Shown here piece by piece: positions 52,920 through 63,839 of a stretch of 64,000 nt of DNA. The DNA is taken from assembly GCA_977006965.1 (NCBI GenBank), contig OZ345367.1, positions 620,001 to 684,000 on the forward strand, read 5' to 3'. This DNA comes from Phymatolithon calcareum (taxonomy: Eukaryota > Rhodophyta > Florideophyceae > Hapalidiales). Within the stretch, counting starts at the first letter, position 1, and every line of letters starts with the position of its first letter. The notes below the pieces were generated by a model. That model saw nothing but the letters and a program-made list of their open reading frames with translations. It made no database searches and had not been told where the DNA came from. Both the position numbers and the translations under genes were made by a program.

Positions 52920-53602
52920 ATCCGAAGCCATTTTATACTTCTTTATCTCAGGTCTCCCTTGTCCGAGTATCCGCAAAGTCGAAGCCGGCTTTCTGATGTG
53001 TTCTTGAGCCGCACGAATTCCACGGAAGATAAGCCATTTTTCGAAATCGCTATAAGGCGGAGTCCCAGCGTTTGGGTGGGTTCTTCTTTCTGCACTTCGC
53101 TCTGGTGCGTAGTTCGCCTCGTGGAGCAGCGCTGTTTCCAAGGATGTTCACAATATAGTGCGTTTGTTCAATTTATCTTACTGCAGTGCTCTTTTGGGTG
53201 CTGCAATATTGGCATTTGAACAGCGATTACAGCACGTGTCAGCCGACAGCTCGCAGCTTACTGTACGTGGAGCACAATCCCAAAGATTATGTGCGATTGA
53301 GGGTGTGAGTCTAATTTTCCGCTTTCCAACATCCATATGAGTCCTCAGAAAAAAGGTGTTGTCCCCCTCTTATATATTACTATCCCCTGGTGAAAGGCAC
53401 TTCTCTTGCGGCCATGATTCGATGTGAAGGAAGCAAAAAGCTAAACACTGCACCCCAGCTGGCCAAAAACGCACGCAATTCGAACTCCAGCTATATTGTT
53501 AGAGTCAGTACTATATCCGCTATCCCATGCAATGGGCCTGGGTGCTACTGTACCGGGATCGTAGCGGATTTGATAATTTTCTCCACCCCGTATTACTGTG
53601 TC

Positions 53603-55843
53603 CAGGGATTGGGAGTAATATACTGCTATTGCGATATTTTGAAATATACTGCTATTGATACGTTATTGAACACGAGGTCTGTATTGCAATACGTATTGAA
53701 AGATTCGAGTGGCACATCTGTAAACAGAATTGATACGTTCTCCTGAGCGTTTCTAGACATAACGCGGTGCTTTTGTACCATTCCAAGAATATTACGATAT
53801 TGAGTCAAACAAACTGGCATTGCTCCTCGCTTTTAGTCATCCACTTCTGTTGCCGTCCTCTTCGAAAAGATGGCACCGAAACCCAAACTAGAGTCTATAG
53901 TCAAAACGCTCATGACAAAACAAGCCGATACCGTTAAAGACATTTCATCGCAGAAAAGCACCAACATCACGCGACACAACGTGCCTTGTTTTGTTTATTC
54001 ATGCCCGCGTGAGTACTGCTGCAGAAACGACTCCTCTGTTGTTACTTTTCCGAATGGCTCTGGATGGCGTAACCCTTATTCCCATCTATTTTCGTGTGTG
54101 TCGGGCGGAAATGAGCCGAAACTGATGGAGATTTATCGCACTTGCGTTGAAGAAGAAGGAACTCAAGACGTTCATCGCGATATCTCGTCCTTTTTCCGAA
54201 CCAGTCAATCGTCTACTGGTCGAGAGAAGGCTATATACCAGTACATCGATATCCTCGTCTCACTATCGTTACCTCTATCGTACATCGAGAATTCGAAATT
54301 TCGAGACTTTAGCAAGGTCGATGAGAACATATCCATCAAAGCGCTGCGCGAAACGATGTTCAAGTTGGTAGAACTTGTTGAAAATTCTATCAAGAACGAT
54401 CTTGAAAACACGCGTGGGGCTATCATGCATGACGGATGGAGCAAAAATGGTTCTCACTACCTTGGGATTTACGCAGTGTTCATGAGGAAGGTAACCCATT
54501 TGGATGGTGTACAAAGCGTCGTACGAGAGGAACTGGCGATGCCTTTATTATCGATGTCACCAATCGCCAAACGTGACGCTGATGGTGAAATTGAGAATTC
54601 TCACGCAATATCGTTCGACACCGAGGCTTACATTCGACAGTTCTAACATATCTTCAACTATTATCACGTCGATGTGCACTACTGGACAGTCTGTTAAATT
54701 GGAGATAGCTGTGCACTGAACAAGTGCATAGCCGACAAGATGAATATCCCGCATGTTGGGTGTTGTAACCACAAACTGGCACTGGAAGTGAACAGTATGG
54801 TAGCTGCTCCGTCTTCGAGACGAGTTCTTGATGAAGTTCGCACTACGATGCGCGAATGCAAAGGAAGCATCAAAAATAGAGCGATGCTGCACCGCCTTAC
54901 GAATCTTGCACCAGTTCTTCCTTGTGCAACTCGGTGGTCAGGACTTTCTTCTATGATGAATCGTTTTGTTCGAATTCGAGTGGAGCTGGAAGAAGTCACC
55001 GATACGGATGGATTAGAGCTATCTATTTCACGTTCCTCGCACCTTCGTTTGCAGTGCAATAAGTTAGCGGCACATCTGAAAGGCATCAACACTGTATCAA
55101 TCGCGCTTCAAAAGCGACATGCTACTCTGGACGAGTGTCGTTTCGCGCTAGACACATTGATAAATACTATCCAAGTTCAGCGAAATGTGGTTGGAGCGCC
55201 GATATACAGGTGCAATCTCAAGGACAACTACATCAAGCTCCACTCTGTGCACTCACCGAACTCTACTTTCGAGGCGGGGGCCATCAAAATCCAGAGAAAC
55301 GAAGTAGCGATGATGACGGACGAAGAAAAGGCAGCATGTGCGCACCTGAAGATGCAGTCTGAGACGATAGAACATGGAAGCGGACCTGAAGACGAAGATG
55401 ATACGTTGTAGATGGCTGAAATTTTCAAGAAGCGAAAGCGTCGTCGTCGTGAACCTGCTCAGATCTACATGGATCTGAAATTTATTCTTGGTTCTTCTGC
55501 CGAAATCGAACGACTGTTTTCACTTTCCGGTGGCATCCTTGCGGATAATAGGCAGCGAATTACTCCTCTGCTCTTCGAATCTTTTGCTATTCTTGAAAGT
55601 CAATCGAAGTTACTGGGATTTTCAAACCGTCATTACTACGATGGCCGATGTCCATAGCGCTCGAGTTGCTGAACGTGCTGGGAAGGATGCTGAGCAGCAA
55701 GTTTTATTAGATATTTAACCATGTTTTTGTAAAAGGTACTTCAATAGCAATAGACATATTGGTTCACGTTCTGTTATTGCAATAGCTATTCCGACTAGAC
55801 GTTGCCTGCCAATAGAGTAGCAATATATTACTCCCAATTCCTG
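53603..55843 (+). mobile_element. hAT transposon with perfect 8-bp target duplication
   Basis: The left end CAGGGATTGGGAGTAATATA (then CTGCTA) and the complement of the right end CAGGAATTGGGAGTAATATA (then TTGCTA) form TIRs of about 26 bp. ACTGTGTC flanks both sides (53595-53602 and 55844-55851), the 8-bp duplication expected of hAT elements. The interior encodes a hAT transposase in one frame. Length 2241 bp. Confidence 0.92.
53870..55657 (+). pseudogene. hAT transposase, one frame with three in-frame stops
   Basis: From ATG 53870 one frame of 596 codons carries the family's landmarks. A Cys-containing N-terminal region is possibly a worn BED finger. The first-aspartate block AIMHDGWSKNGSHYLGIYAV follows, then GDSCALNKCIADKM and VGCCNHKLALEVN, LPCATRWSGLSSMMNRF, and the C-terminal dimerisation block SSAEIERLFSLSGGILADNR. 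Stops occur at 54644 (TAA), 54695 (TAA) and 55409 (TAG), without any frameshift between the pieces. The copy is presumably inactive but young. Stop readthrough or a short spliced-out segment is a less likely alternative. Confidence 0.85.
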
Positions 55844-55851
55844 ACTGTGTC

Positions 55852-56760
55852 CCGGCTGTTATCAAAGTAAAAATATCTCCGCGAAACGTGATCGGCAGCC
55901 TCCAATAACGCGTGAGATACACATAGCGACCGGATAATGACGATTCACTTCAGGTTGAATATCTTACTGTGGAGTACATAATATCTTTTCATTGATAGTT
56001 ACCTGTTTTGGATTTATACGATCTGAGGGGATAGAATTGAAGTCAATAGTTTTAGAAATGATAAGAAGAACAGTGAATCTCACCAACACAGTCTGAAGAA
56101 CAGAAAACAATCGCGTACAGTAAAACTTTCGTTCGTATTGTTCCTTTATCGGCCAAGCAGACGGGAGTTCGCTTGCTTGTAGTGTGACCGAGAGGTCGCC
56201 GTAGGGCCAACGGTCAAGTTTTTACATTCTGGAATTGTTTCACGAGCAAAAGCAAACATTTCTTTCATTTTTGTAATTTATTTTCGACATCCTAAGCACT
56301 CGTAACAAATTTTTCGAAAGTTAATGACTCACCCCACAACAGCGATTATGAAAAGATTTTTGTTGGTTGAGAATTTGTTGAAAGAGATGAAACGCGTAAA
56401 ACCAAACAAACGTTGGTTTCTTGACTTTACTTTGAGTTTAAATTGAGTTGTGTTCATAGACAAGATACTTGGCTTCAGATACATGATCGTTAAATAGTCT
56501 TCGGCACGCACTTCTAGAGCGAATATATAGATGGAATATATAACTAACTACAGTGAAGGCATAGATCTGGAATGCATTAGCTAAATACACAACAAAGAAC
56601 AAAATTTTACGATGATCAATGTTGTTTAGGCAATAAATGCATAAGGATAACTAGGACGTAACAACACAAACGATAATAACAATGAGTAAAACTAGCAGCA
56701 AAATAGCAAAGAGGCAAGTCTCAAACAGTAGTCAAGAGCTTTCGTTCAAGTTCCGTGGAA
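55852..56760. other. intergenic stretch, nothing recognised
   Basis: AT-rich; short frames only, no domain or RNA gene seen. Confidence 0.5.
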
Positions 56761-56973
56761 TGACTAACCTGAAAAAACTCAAGCAAGCACATTGTGCACG
56801 CGTCAACAAAACGTTTATTTTTTAGATTCGTATTCGAAGGCCTCAATGTCAATGACAGAAAGTCTGCCGTTTCGTCGTTATTGATATCGAGTCCTTCGAG
56901 CAAGAATCGAAATAAATAAATGGTTTGTTGACGCGCGCGCAATGTGCTTGGTTATGCTTTTTCAGGTTAGTCA
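56761..56973. mobile_element. 213-bp MITE with ~50-bp TIRs
   Basis: The left end TGACTAACCTGAAAAA, then CAAGCACATTG and CGCGTCAACAAA, is mirrored by the right end with a few mismatches. Directly after the right end a further partial copy of the same terminal sequence (ATTGTGCTTGCTTGATATTT, then TTCAGGTTAT) follows, as if a second element end were joined. No clear target duplication. Nonautonomous; family unassigned. Confidence 0.75.
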
Positions 56974-57004
56974 TTGTGCTTGCTTGATATTTTTCAGGTT
57001 ATTT

Positions 57005-59047
57005 GCAATGACACAATCATCGATAATTAAGTCATGCGAATATTTAGAAATTCGGCTGGAACTCCAACTCAGAACCTTTCGAGCAAATCAGCACCAGTGT
57101 CAGAACGACCAGTAGGCTATAACAAATCGATATAATAGACCTCACGCAGGACCCTGTGCTGGAGCTGCCGACAACGGAGTCCCCGTCTCAGTCTGTTCGA
57201 GTGTCGCGCTCAGCACCGTTGCCAAATCGTTCGGTTCCGACGCTGTCCGCACCGCAGCGCTGCTCTGCCCTCTGTACAATAATTAGAGACAACAAGAGCC
57301 AGACCTTCCAGTATTTCCCCGCCACACCGCATCCCGTGTAAAACCATCGGGAAAAAAGGCCGCACGATCGGGCTGCTCGGAGCGTCTGTCGCGAGTCTGT
57401 CCGTGTAGCCTGCAGTGGCATTAGCACCGAACGGAATCTATCGAGTCCCGATCGACGATCAACTACACAGTAAAGCGAGCGCTTTCCTGTCGTCGTTCCT
57501 CCCCCCGCTTCTCCGATATATCGCGCTCGCGCCTATCGCGACAGGTAATAACCTACTTACAGCTAGGAGTGAAAACGCAATTACAGCTGTCATGTACGAT
57601 AGCTGTGAAAAACATGTTTTCAAATGAAGATTTTACACTTCTGTCCTGCAAATTGCTATGGAGGAGATGCCCCACGCGCAAAGAAACTGTACATCTTCGT
57701 CATTTTACTCATGCATCGTCGCCGGGGTACGTTTGCTACGGAGGGATATATGTTGATTTATTTTAAAAGCTCCTAAAGCCTCTTTTGCTACGGTCTGACC
57801 CATAGATCCCAGGGTTCGTCCCATTTAAAATTTTCGTTATTGCTTCCAGTGGAGTAATGAGGCAATCCACAGCAGTAGGATTTCTCACAGAGCCAATTGC
57901 AATTAGGATTCTGCGAGCAATATTAGGTGCCACAAAGATTTACTGTAGGTGCAATCTTGGTTCCTGTTGATACTGTAAAGCGGACGAACCCATGTGTGTC
58001 AGACGAAGTCAGGTTTCGAAAAGTGCAATCAAAGGGAGAGTACCTGCTAATAGTAAACGGTACAGCTCCGATTTGCAATGCAATTAGAAACTATGCTCCA
58101 ACTAGGATTGCAATAGGTAAACCTCCATACAATAACTAGAAAATTGCAATTCATTTCAATAAAACTGAATTGGGATGATCCCTGATAGTTCCTATTTCCT
58201 GCAATATCGACATAACCTGAAAATTGGTGGAAGGAAAGAAACGAATGAAGAACGTTGAAAATGTTGTCATCCCGCATAAGAATTCTTTCCCGAAGCGAGA
58301 GCTAAAGCGAAGGAAGCTAACTTGGTCGATTCTTACAAACTCACTTCAGGCAATCCAGCCTTCGAGCAAGGCGTCGCATGCATTACAGCGCATGTCAATC
58401 CAAATTTTGCTTTTCCAAAACGGGGTATCACTAAGATCATTGTCGTTTGGAGAACGAACTAGATTTGAAAAAGAGTGTACTGCTGTAGATGTCTTGTTTT
58501 ATGCGATGTCAAGTCGTCTCTGCATGGCTCACGTATCACGAATTCAGAATATGACCAAGTAGTTTGCAAAACGTGTACAAAATTGTTCTGACCCGCAGCA
58601 GCCTCGGTGGTCCATCCCGGCCATGGATTTCAATTGGACAACACCTGCATTCACGTGTGATTCCTGGAAAGCACATGTTCGACACTGTAATCAGACCAGC
58701 AGTGGAATAACTGCTCATTAACCAATCATTACACTTTGGAATGGCACGCCAACTTCGCGGGCATGTAAATTAAAGGACCTCATAGTTTCTTACAAAAAAT
58801 AAAATACTTTCGCGCCTCCACATGTCCTCCCCTTTGAACCACGGTTCGTCCTCCAAGCCCTGTCGACAAAAGTGGTCCCGTCCTCCCTCGACTAAACTTA
58901 TCCACGCGAAAGTGGCCGGTTTTCATGCCGCCTTGTTCCGAGCTCACCCGTTTCCGAAACCAACCGAACTTCATCCCTACAGTATAGCTCGACGGCAAGC
59001 AGAAGCGCCGACAGGCGATAACGGACGAAGGCGAACGGCCCGTTGAC
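57005..59047. other. intergenic stretch with GC-rich patch, no supported gene
   Basis: From 57160 to 57545 the sequence is GC-rich with open frames (for example ALAPNGIYRVPIDDQLHSKA before a GTAATAA donor-like site at 57546). This could be an exon remnant, but no ATG or family supports it. A 112-codon plus frame at 58224-58562 has no recognised domain. Confidence 0.4.
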
Positions 59048-59758
59048 ATGGCGATGTTGAGCGCCCTTCGTCAAGCGGCAGATGCATCAGGGATCTCTTT
59101 CCGGGCGCGATTCGGCGTTGCGTTTGTCTGGCATGCCGTAATAGCCTCTGTCACCTGGGCGGTACTCGCACCGCTAGGCTTTGCCGTTGCGCGCTTCCTG
59201 CGTCGCGCGGGCCGTGGCGGCCATCGCGTGCATCGCTTTGCAATGATTTTCGTGCTCGCGCTCACCGTCGTCACATGGTATATCGGCATCTCGTATGCCA
59301 GCCGCAAGGTACCGCCGGCACACGCTGCGCTTGGTAGTCTTGTCACCGTATTGGCGGTATTGCAGGGTCTTGCGGGTGCAATGCGACCTCCGCTTGACGC
59401 CGGTGGTGTGCGGGCGATGTGGGTGACGATGCATCGTGGTCTTGGTGGCGTTTCGCTTGCGGTGGCCGCGTACACTGTACATCATTCGATTACCGTGTTC
59501 GACTTGTCGAGAAAACTGGGTATATTGCTCAACATTGTGTTGGGAGTGGCGATTACGTGCGTGCTTGTGGTTGAGATGGCTCCGGAGAAGTTGTTTGACT
59601 GGATTGGACGACGTCCACAGGGATACTTTGGTGATGGATTGGATGAAGGGGTGATGGAAGGAAAATTTGCAAATGAGATCGGAGGTGTTTCCGTTGACTT
59701 TCGAGAAGTGGAGGACGAGGAGAGGGAAGAAGAGATGCTTGCACTCAGTTCGAGGTGA
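59048..59758 (+). CDS. cytochrome b561-like membrane protein
   Basis: 236 residues from ATG 59048; a second ATG is two codons later. Five hydrophobic segments are visible at about 21-50, 64-84, 90-110, 127-150 and 157-178. Histidines are placed as in b561 haem-binding helices: FVWHAVIASVTWAVLAPLGF, HRVHRFAMIF, PAHAALGSLVTVLAVLQG and MHRGLGGVSLAVAAYTVHH. These proteins pass electrons across membranes, typically between ascorbate-type donors and ferric or other acceptors. No DOMON domain or signal peptide precedes it, so it may be a stand-alone b561 or the C-terminal exon of a longer protein. The tail is acidic. The GC-rich coding sequence stands out from its flanks. Confidence 0.72.
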   Translation: MAMLSALRQAADASGISFRARFGVAFVWHAVIASVTWAVLAPLGFAVARFLRRAGRGGHRVHRFAMIFVLALTVVTWYIGISYASRKVPPAHAALGSLVTVLAVLQGLAGAMRPPLDAGGVRAMWVTMHRGLGGVSLAVAAYTVHHSITVFDLSRKLGILLNIVLGVAITCVLVVEMAPEKLFDWIGRRPQGYFGDGLDEGVMEGKFANEIGGVSVDFREVEDEEREEEMLALSSR

Positions 59759-60531
59759 TGACTTATTGATATGTGCGAGGTTTTTTTTCGAAGTTGAGGT
59801 CACTATTACTACCTTTTGCTCCCGAGTCGAAGCGCTTGGGGTGGAGGAAAAAAGACGTGACTGCTCGCAAGTTCCGGCGGCGGCATTTCACCATGCGCGA
59901 CGTACTGCCGCAAGTTCTGTTTATTCATAACAGAGTTTTCTGTCGTAGATGTCGAAGAGCAAGGATGGTTCGTCATGTTCTGCATGCGCTTAGATGATTG
60001 TCCATTGTGGGATGAACAGCCCCACCCGCCTATCTTCATGACTCTTACTGTATCAATAGCTCAGCAACTCCAATTTTTCTACTCAGAAGAACAGTAAAAA
60101 CACAAAATGTGAAAGCACAAGTCACTATACCTTGGTGGAACAATAGAGATGGCAAAACTTGTTGAGACTAGACATAAATACCGCTTCTGAATAGCGTCGA
60201 CAAATGCGTCGGTCCTGATGTGAGCTGAATAAAAGCGTTCAATAGTTCTGCCCGCGGTCAGAACGATGCCTCAATTGGCAGTGCACGACCTGTCTACGCT
60301 GGCCTAGCGGATTGTTCCAGAGTGAGGAAAGAGCACGAGCTCGGATAGCACACTTTTACGGTTGGGACAATTTGCCACAACAAACTCGATTTCAACTGAG
60401 GGCAATCCGCGTTCTTCACGTCGTTAGCCAAGTTTACAACACTGTGCCATTTTATTAATGTACGCCACCCAACGCACATAATAAACCACATGGTCGATGA
60501 ACAGAATGTCATGTCAGTCAGTGGTGCATAC
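59759..60531. other. intergenic stretch, nothing recognised
   Basis: 3' flanks of two convergent genes (b561-like and ClpP). No domain or RNA gene seen. Confidence 0.55.
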
Positions 60532-61529
60532 CTACACAGCCTGGCTAGTGCCTTCAATGATGCGGTCAATAAGTCCATAATCCAGCGCCTCTGCCGCACT
60601 CATAAAGTTATCACGATCCATATCCTTGAGCAGCTGCTCGTACTTTTGTCCGGTCATGCGGGCGTACTCATGTGTCAGGTTTTCGCGAATGCGCAAGATT
60701 TGCTGTGCCTCCACCTTAATGTCCGACGCTTGACCCTGAGCACCACCCATAGGTTGATGAATCATGATACGTGAGTGCGGAAGCGCAAGCCGTTTTCCCT
60801 TCTCACCACCGCCGAGTAGGAATGACGCCATTGAAGCGGCCAGTCCGACATTGAAGGTGATTACCTCAGATTTTATGTGCTTCATGGTGTCGTAGATGGC
60901 CATTCCAGCAATAACAGAGCCTCCCGGAGAATTGATGTAAAGGGAGATGGGCTTGGTGTTATCCTCAGATTCGAGGTACAGCATCACAGCAATGATTTGG
61001 TTCGCTATCTCGTCGTCGATTTCCTGCCCTAGGAAGATGATACGTTCCCGATACAACCGATTGTAGATGTCCACCCAATCTGCCTGCGGTGCTCCTGGTA
61101 CTCGGAAAAGAACCTTTGTTCATTTCAAAGGCATGGCCATACATGTTAGGATTCCTGTTTTAACTGTGCTGTCTCTTGTGACCGAAAGCAGAGAATGGGA
61201 GCTTACCTTCGGCACGCCAATGGGCATCATCGTCCATTTCGCAGTAGATCTGGGAGGACCCAAAAAGATGCAAAATGCAAGGAAACGGTACAATATCGCG
61301 TTAGATTTACCTTTCCCGCGTATCAAGTGGTCGCATTTACGTGACGTGAGCAATTGGCACAATTCGCATACCTTTTCTGTTGCACTTGCGAACTGTTCGA
61401 AGAGCCGAAAAATCCCAAAGGTCGATCAGCGCCTAAGAACGAAGAGGGCCGCGATGAGCAAACTTGCGCTGGCGCGGATGTATGCAAGCAAAAACTCGAC
61501 GGTTGCACAAACGCCGCTCGTTTCACCAT
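60532..61529 (-). CDS. clpP: ATP-dependent Clp protease proteolytic subunit, plastid-type, three exons
   Basis: Proposed join, on the minus strand, of 61529-61372, 61249-61207 and 61113-60532 (783 bases, 260 residues). Exon 1 encodes a transit-like leader ([20 protein letters not shown], later [18 protein letters not shown]). Intron 1 (122 bp, GTATGC...CCCAG) splits an Arg codon. Exon 2 gives [14 protein letters not shown]. Intron 2 (93 bp, GTAAGC...AAAG) is in phase 0. Exon 3 begins [20 protein letters not shown], and MPIGVPKV is the typical plastid ClpP start, which validates the splices. The catalytic triad is intact: Ser in [11 protein letters not shown], His in [14 protein letters not shown], Asp in MDRDNFMSA. 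It forms the serine-protease barrel that degrades unfolded stromal proteins with a ClpC/ClpX chaperone. The triad makes it a ClpP, not an inactive ClpR. Confidence 0.92.
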
Positions 61530-62152
61530 TTTCGCACTGATGTCTTAATTCCGCTCGATAATTTCCACGTTCAGCTGGTAGGAAGCTATTCCGAGTTGTT
61601 TGCAAGTAGAGGATGTTGGTCTTTGCGGATTCACGAGATTGCGCGGGTGGCACCACTCGCCGCGCGATTGGAGTTCCAGCTCCACTAGTCAAAAAACTGG
61701 AGCTGATCTCAGAGTACACCTCTGCCACGTGTTGAAATGTGACCAATGAGAATGCATGAAGCAGATAAACCACTTTTTAGAGAAATTATAATGAAAAACT
61801 AGATATCCTAAAATTGTTACAGTACGAGCAGGCATCGAGATTCAAACGATGAAATCGAGTGAAGAGGTGAAGCGCAAGAAGTGGACTTGACGCGGTGGAT
61901 GGCAAACGTTCCAAACCAACAGCGATAATCGCTGTTTGTGTCTCTGCAAAATAACGTGCACTTTTTTGCAGTTCTTGCAGTTGGCCTCACTCTCTTTGGG
62001 AAAGATGATCCAGAGATGATCTTTGGTACAATCCGTTGATGTTCTTCATTTTCTTCCCCAGTGAGCGCTCATTCTTTGCATTTTTCCCATGCTGGTCGAA
62101 CGAATATACACATTTGCATAAATAATGGGACGAAGCGCTTCTGATTTCATTC
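61530..62152. other. intergenic stretch, nothing recognised
   Basis: The 5' flank of the ClpP gene and 3' flank of the transporter. Short frames only. Confidence 0.55.
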
Positions 62153-63181
62153 TTATGAGCCGAAATCAGTTTCTTTCTCTTGCTTTGAATCGAGCAAGCT
62201 GACTTCTTCCGTCGAAAATTCGGTTCTAAACTTCGACTTTGGCTTTCCTTCTTTGGAAGATAACTTCTTCGACACTGCGAAACACCCACCCGCGAAAATA
62301 CCAAGTGCGACACCAATCCACCCCGATGGCGACACTTTCGCATTAAAGAACATAGCGCCAAGTATAACAACCATCACCTTGTTCGTCGCACCCACAAAAC
62401 TCAACGTGCTTCCGGATGCTGCTTTCAATACCCAGAACACCGACGCGCCGATTCCCGCAGCGAGGAAGCATGAAAATAAGAAGAGCATTCGGAATCGCCC
62501 TGATGTGAGCACAAACTCTTCGAAAAAGCCCGGGATCTCTCCAGACAGGAACGAAAGCGGAAGGATAAAAGTCGTCGTAATGATATTATTGTGCAGCGTC
62601 TTCTGCATACTTGAATATTCATCACTGAGACAGAGACGGAGCGATATTACATAAGCGACGTTCATGGCAATATTGAAAAAAGCCCAAAAATATCCTGTGG
62701 CATGAAACTCGATATCGTTTGTAGCCGTCACAGCATTCCCGAGAACAATCAGCATCATGGCCAAATATGTACCTGTGGCTACTCTTTCACGGAATATTGC
62801 GCGTTCAGCAAGTGCAATTCCCATAGGTGCCAGCGATTTTATCACGGTGAGAATTGGCAGCGAAACGTGACGCAGGGAACGCGCATTAGAGAATATGAAC
62901 GCGGTGAAGAAGAAGCAAGGGAGAAGCATCTGTCGAAACAATCGCGGTTTGCATACGTTGGTTGAAAACGAGGTGAAATACATCATTAGCATCAGCGCCA
63001 CCACCACGCTTTGCAAGCCTAGAATCATCCATGGATAGTTTAACTTCGCTTCTGAGAATATCGCCTTGTTGGCAAGTGTGAGCGAAATGGAGCAGAACGA
63101 GTACGAGCAGCACGCTAGCACAGCCTCTGTTTGACCGCCCAGCGACCGAAACCCTTTTGACCATTTGATGAAAAACTTCAT
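62153..63181 (-). CDS. nucleotide-sugar transporter, GDP-mannose (Vrg4/GONST) type
   Basis: 342 residues from ATG 63181, single exon. About ten membrane segments of the drug/metabolite transporter fold (NST/TPT family). Family landmarks are SLRHVSLPILTVIKSLAPMG with ERAIFRE in the middle and VGATNKVMVVILGAMFF near the C-terminus. The latter matches the G-A-x-N-K motif that GDP-mannose transporters use to bind GDP. The C-terminal tail is cytosolic, Lys-rich and then acidic. The expected role is exchange of GDP-mannose (or a related GDP-sugar) for GMP in the Golgi, feeding glycoprotein, cell-wall and sulphated-galactan synthesis. Substrate is inferred from the motif; a plastid phosphate translocator is less likely. 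Confidence 0.82.
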   Translation of the reverse strand: MKFFIKWSKGFRSLGGQTEAVLACCSYSFCSISLTLANKAIFSEAKLNYPWMILGLQSVVVALMLMMYFTSFSTNVCKPRLFRQMLLPCFFFTAFIFSNARSLRHVSLPILTVIKSLAPMGIALAERAIFRERVATGTYLAMMLIVLGNAVTATNDIEFHATGYFWAFFNIAMNVAYVISLRLCLSDEYSSMQKTLHNNIITTTFILPLSFLSGEIPGFFEEFVLTSGRFRMLFLFSCFLAAGIGASVFWVLKAASGSTLSFVGATNKVMVVILGAMFFNAKVSPSGWIGVALGIFAGGCFAVSKKLSSKEGKPKSKFRTEFSTEEVSLLDSKQEKETDFGS

Positions 63182-63839
63182 GATGTAGTGCCGTAATCTT
63201 ACGCCAAGTCAAATGTATTGGTACGAGTTTCTAAGCATCTGCAACAGATTGCCCGCCCTTTCCGTCTGGCGGTCAGCGGTAAGTCTGCAGAGAGCACTCG
63301 TGTAGCAAGCTACGGTGTGAGCGGGTGGCGAACGTCAAAGGGAATCAGCGTTGCCGAAGCGTCTTGCAAATACATTATGTGCCACTTGCCGAAGGTTCGG
63401 AAACATCAAAGCGGCATCTGTGGAGTGAAGTGGAAAATGGCCCATCTGCGTTGAGCAATTCATGGTCACTGGACATGAACCGTGGGATTGTCCCACACGA
63501 ATAACTTTTCAACAATTACAGTCTGAAAGCAGCAATCTTTGTACATGGACCCGCCCCTAAAAGGCCTGGACTTTGAGACGCTTCCCCCTGACTTGCAGAG
63601 AGCAGCGCACTGTACAACTATATCCCACAACATGTTGTTCCGGTTTTATGAATCAAGGTAGCAATTGTTTACTGTGATCATGTCCTGAGTGAAAAGAGAT
63701 CACAACATCATGTATGAACTAAAGTTCATCATCTATTGATGGTCAATGTATTCAAAATGGATTGCTCTCCACCGTGGAGTGGTCTGAAGATCAGCCGCAT
63801 GGGACGCCTCACAACCTACTTGGTCCCTGCTCTCGACAA
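63182..63839. other. intergenic stretch with one possible short exon
   Basis: At 63545 (+) an ATG opens MDPPLKGLDFETLPPDLQRA and stays open for 38 codons, ending with AAG followed by GTAGCA, a possible donor at 63657/63658. The peptide is protein-like but unrecognised. It could be a first exon of a plus-strand gene or chance. Confidence 0.3.

Larger units (their letters stand above)
51265..53389. mobile_element. CAGGGG-TIR DNA transposon, 2.1 kb, transposase not recognised
   Basis: The left end CAGGGGATAGTAATATATAA continues with GAGGGGGAC, and the right end is its exact complement, giving perfect 29-bp TIRs. The bases outside are GTGAAAA on the left (51258-51264) and GTGAAAG on the right (53390-53396), a 7-bp duplication with one mismatch. 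The 28-bp copy at 40121 also shows a 7-bp duplication, perfect there. CAGGG-type tips recall hAT elements, but hAT usually makes 8 bp; P-like or Dada-like groups make 6-8. Two convergent frames lie inside, listed separately, and neither looks like a known transposase. Confidence 0.82.

Noticed and set aside
53517-53575. Short inverted repeat (ATCCGCTA...TAGCGGAT) left of the hAT element
   Set aside because: Arms are short and imperfect with a wide loop, and no duplication flanks it.
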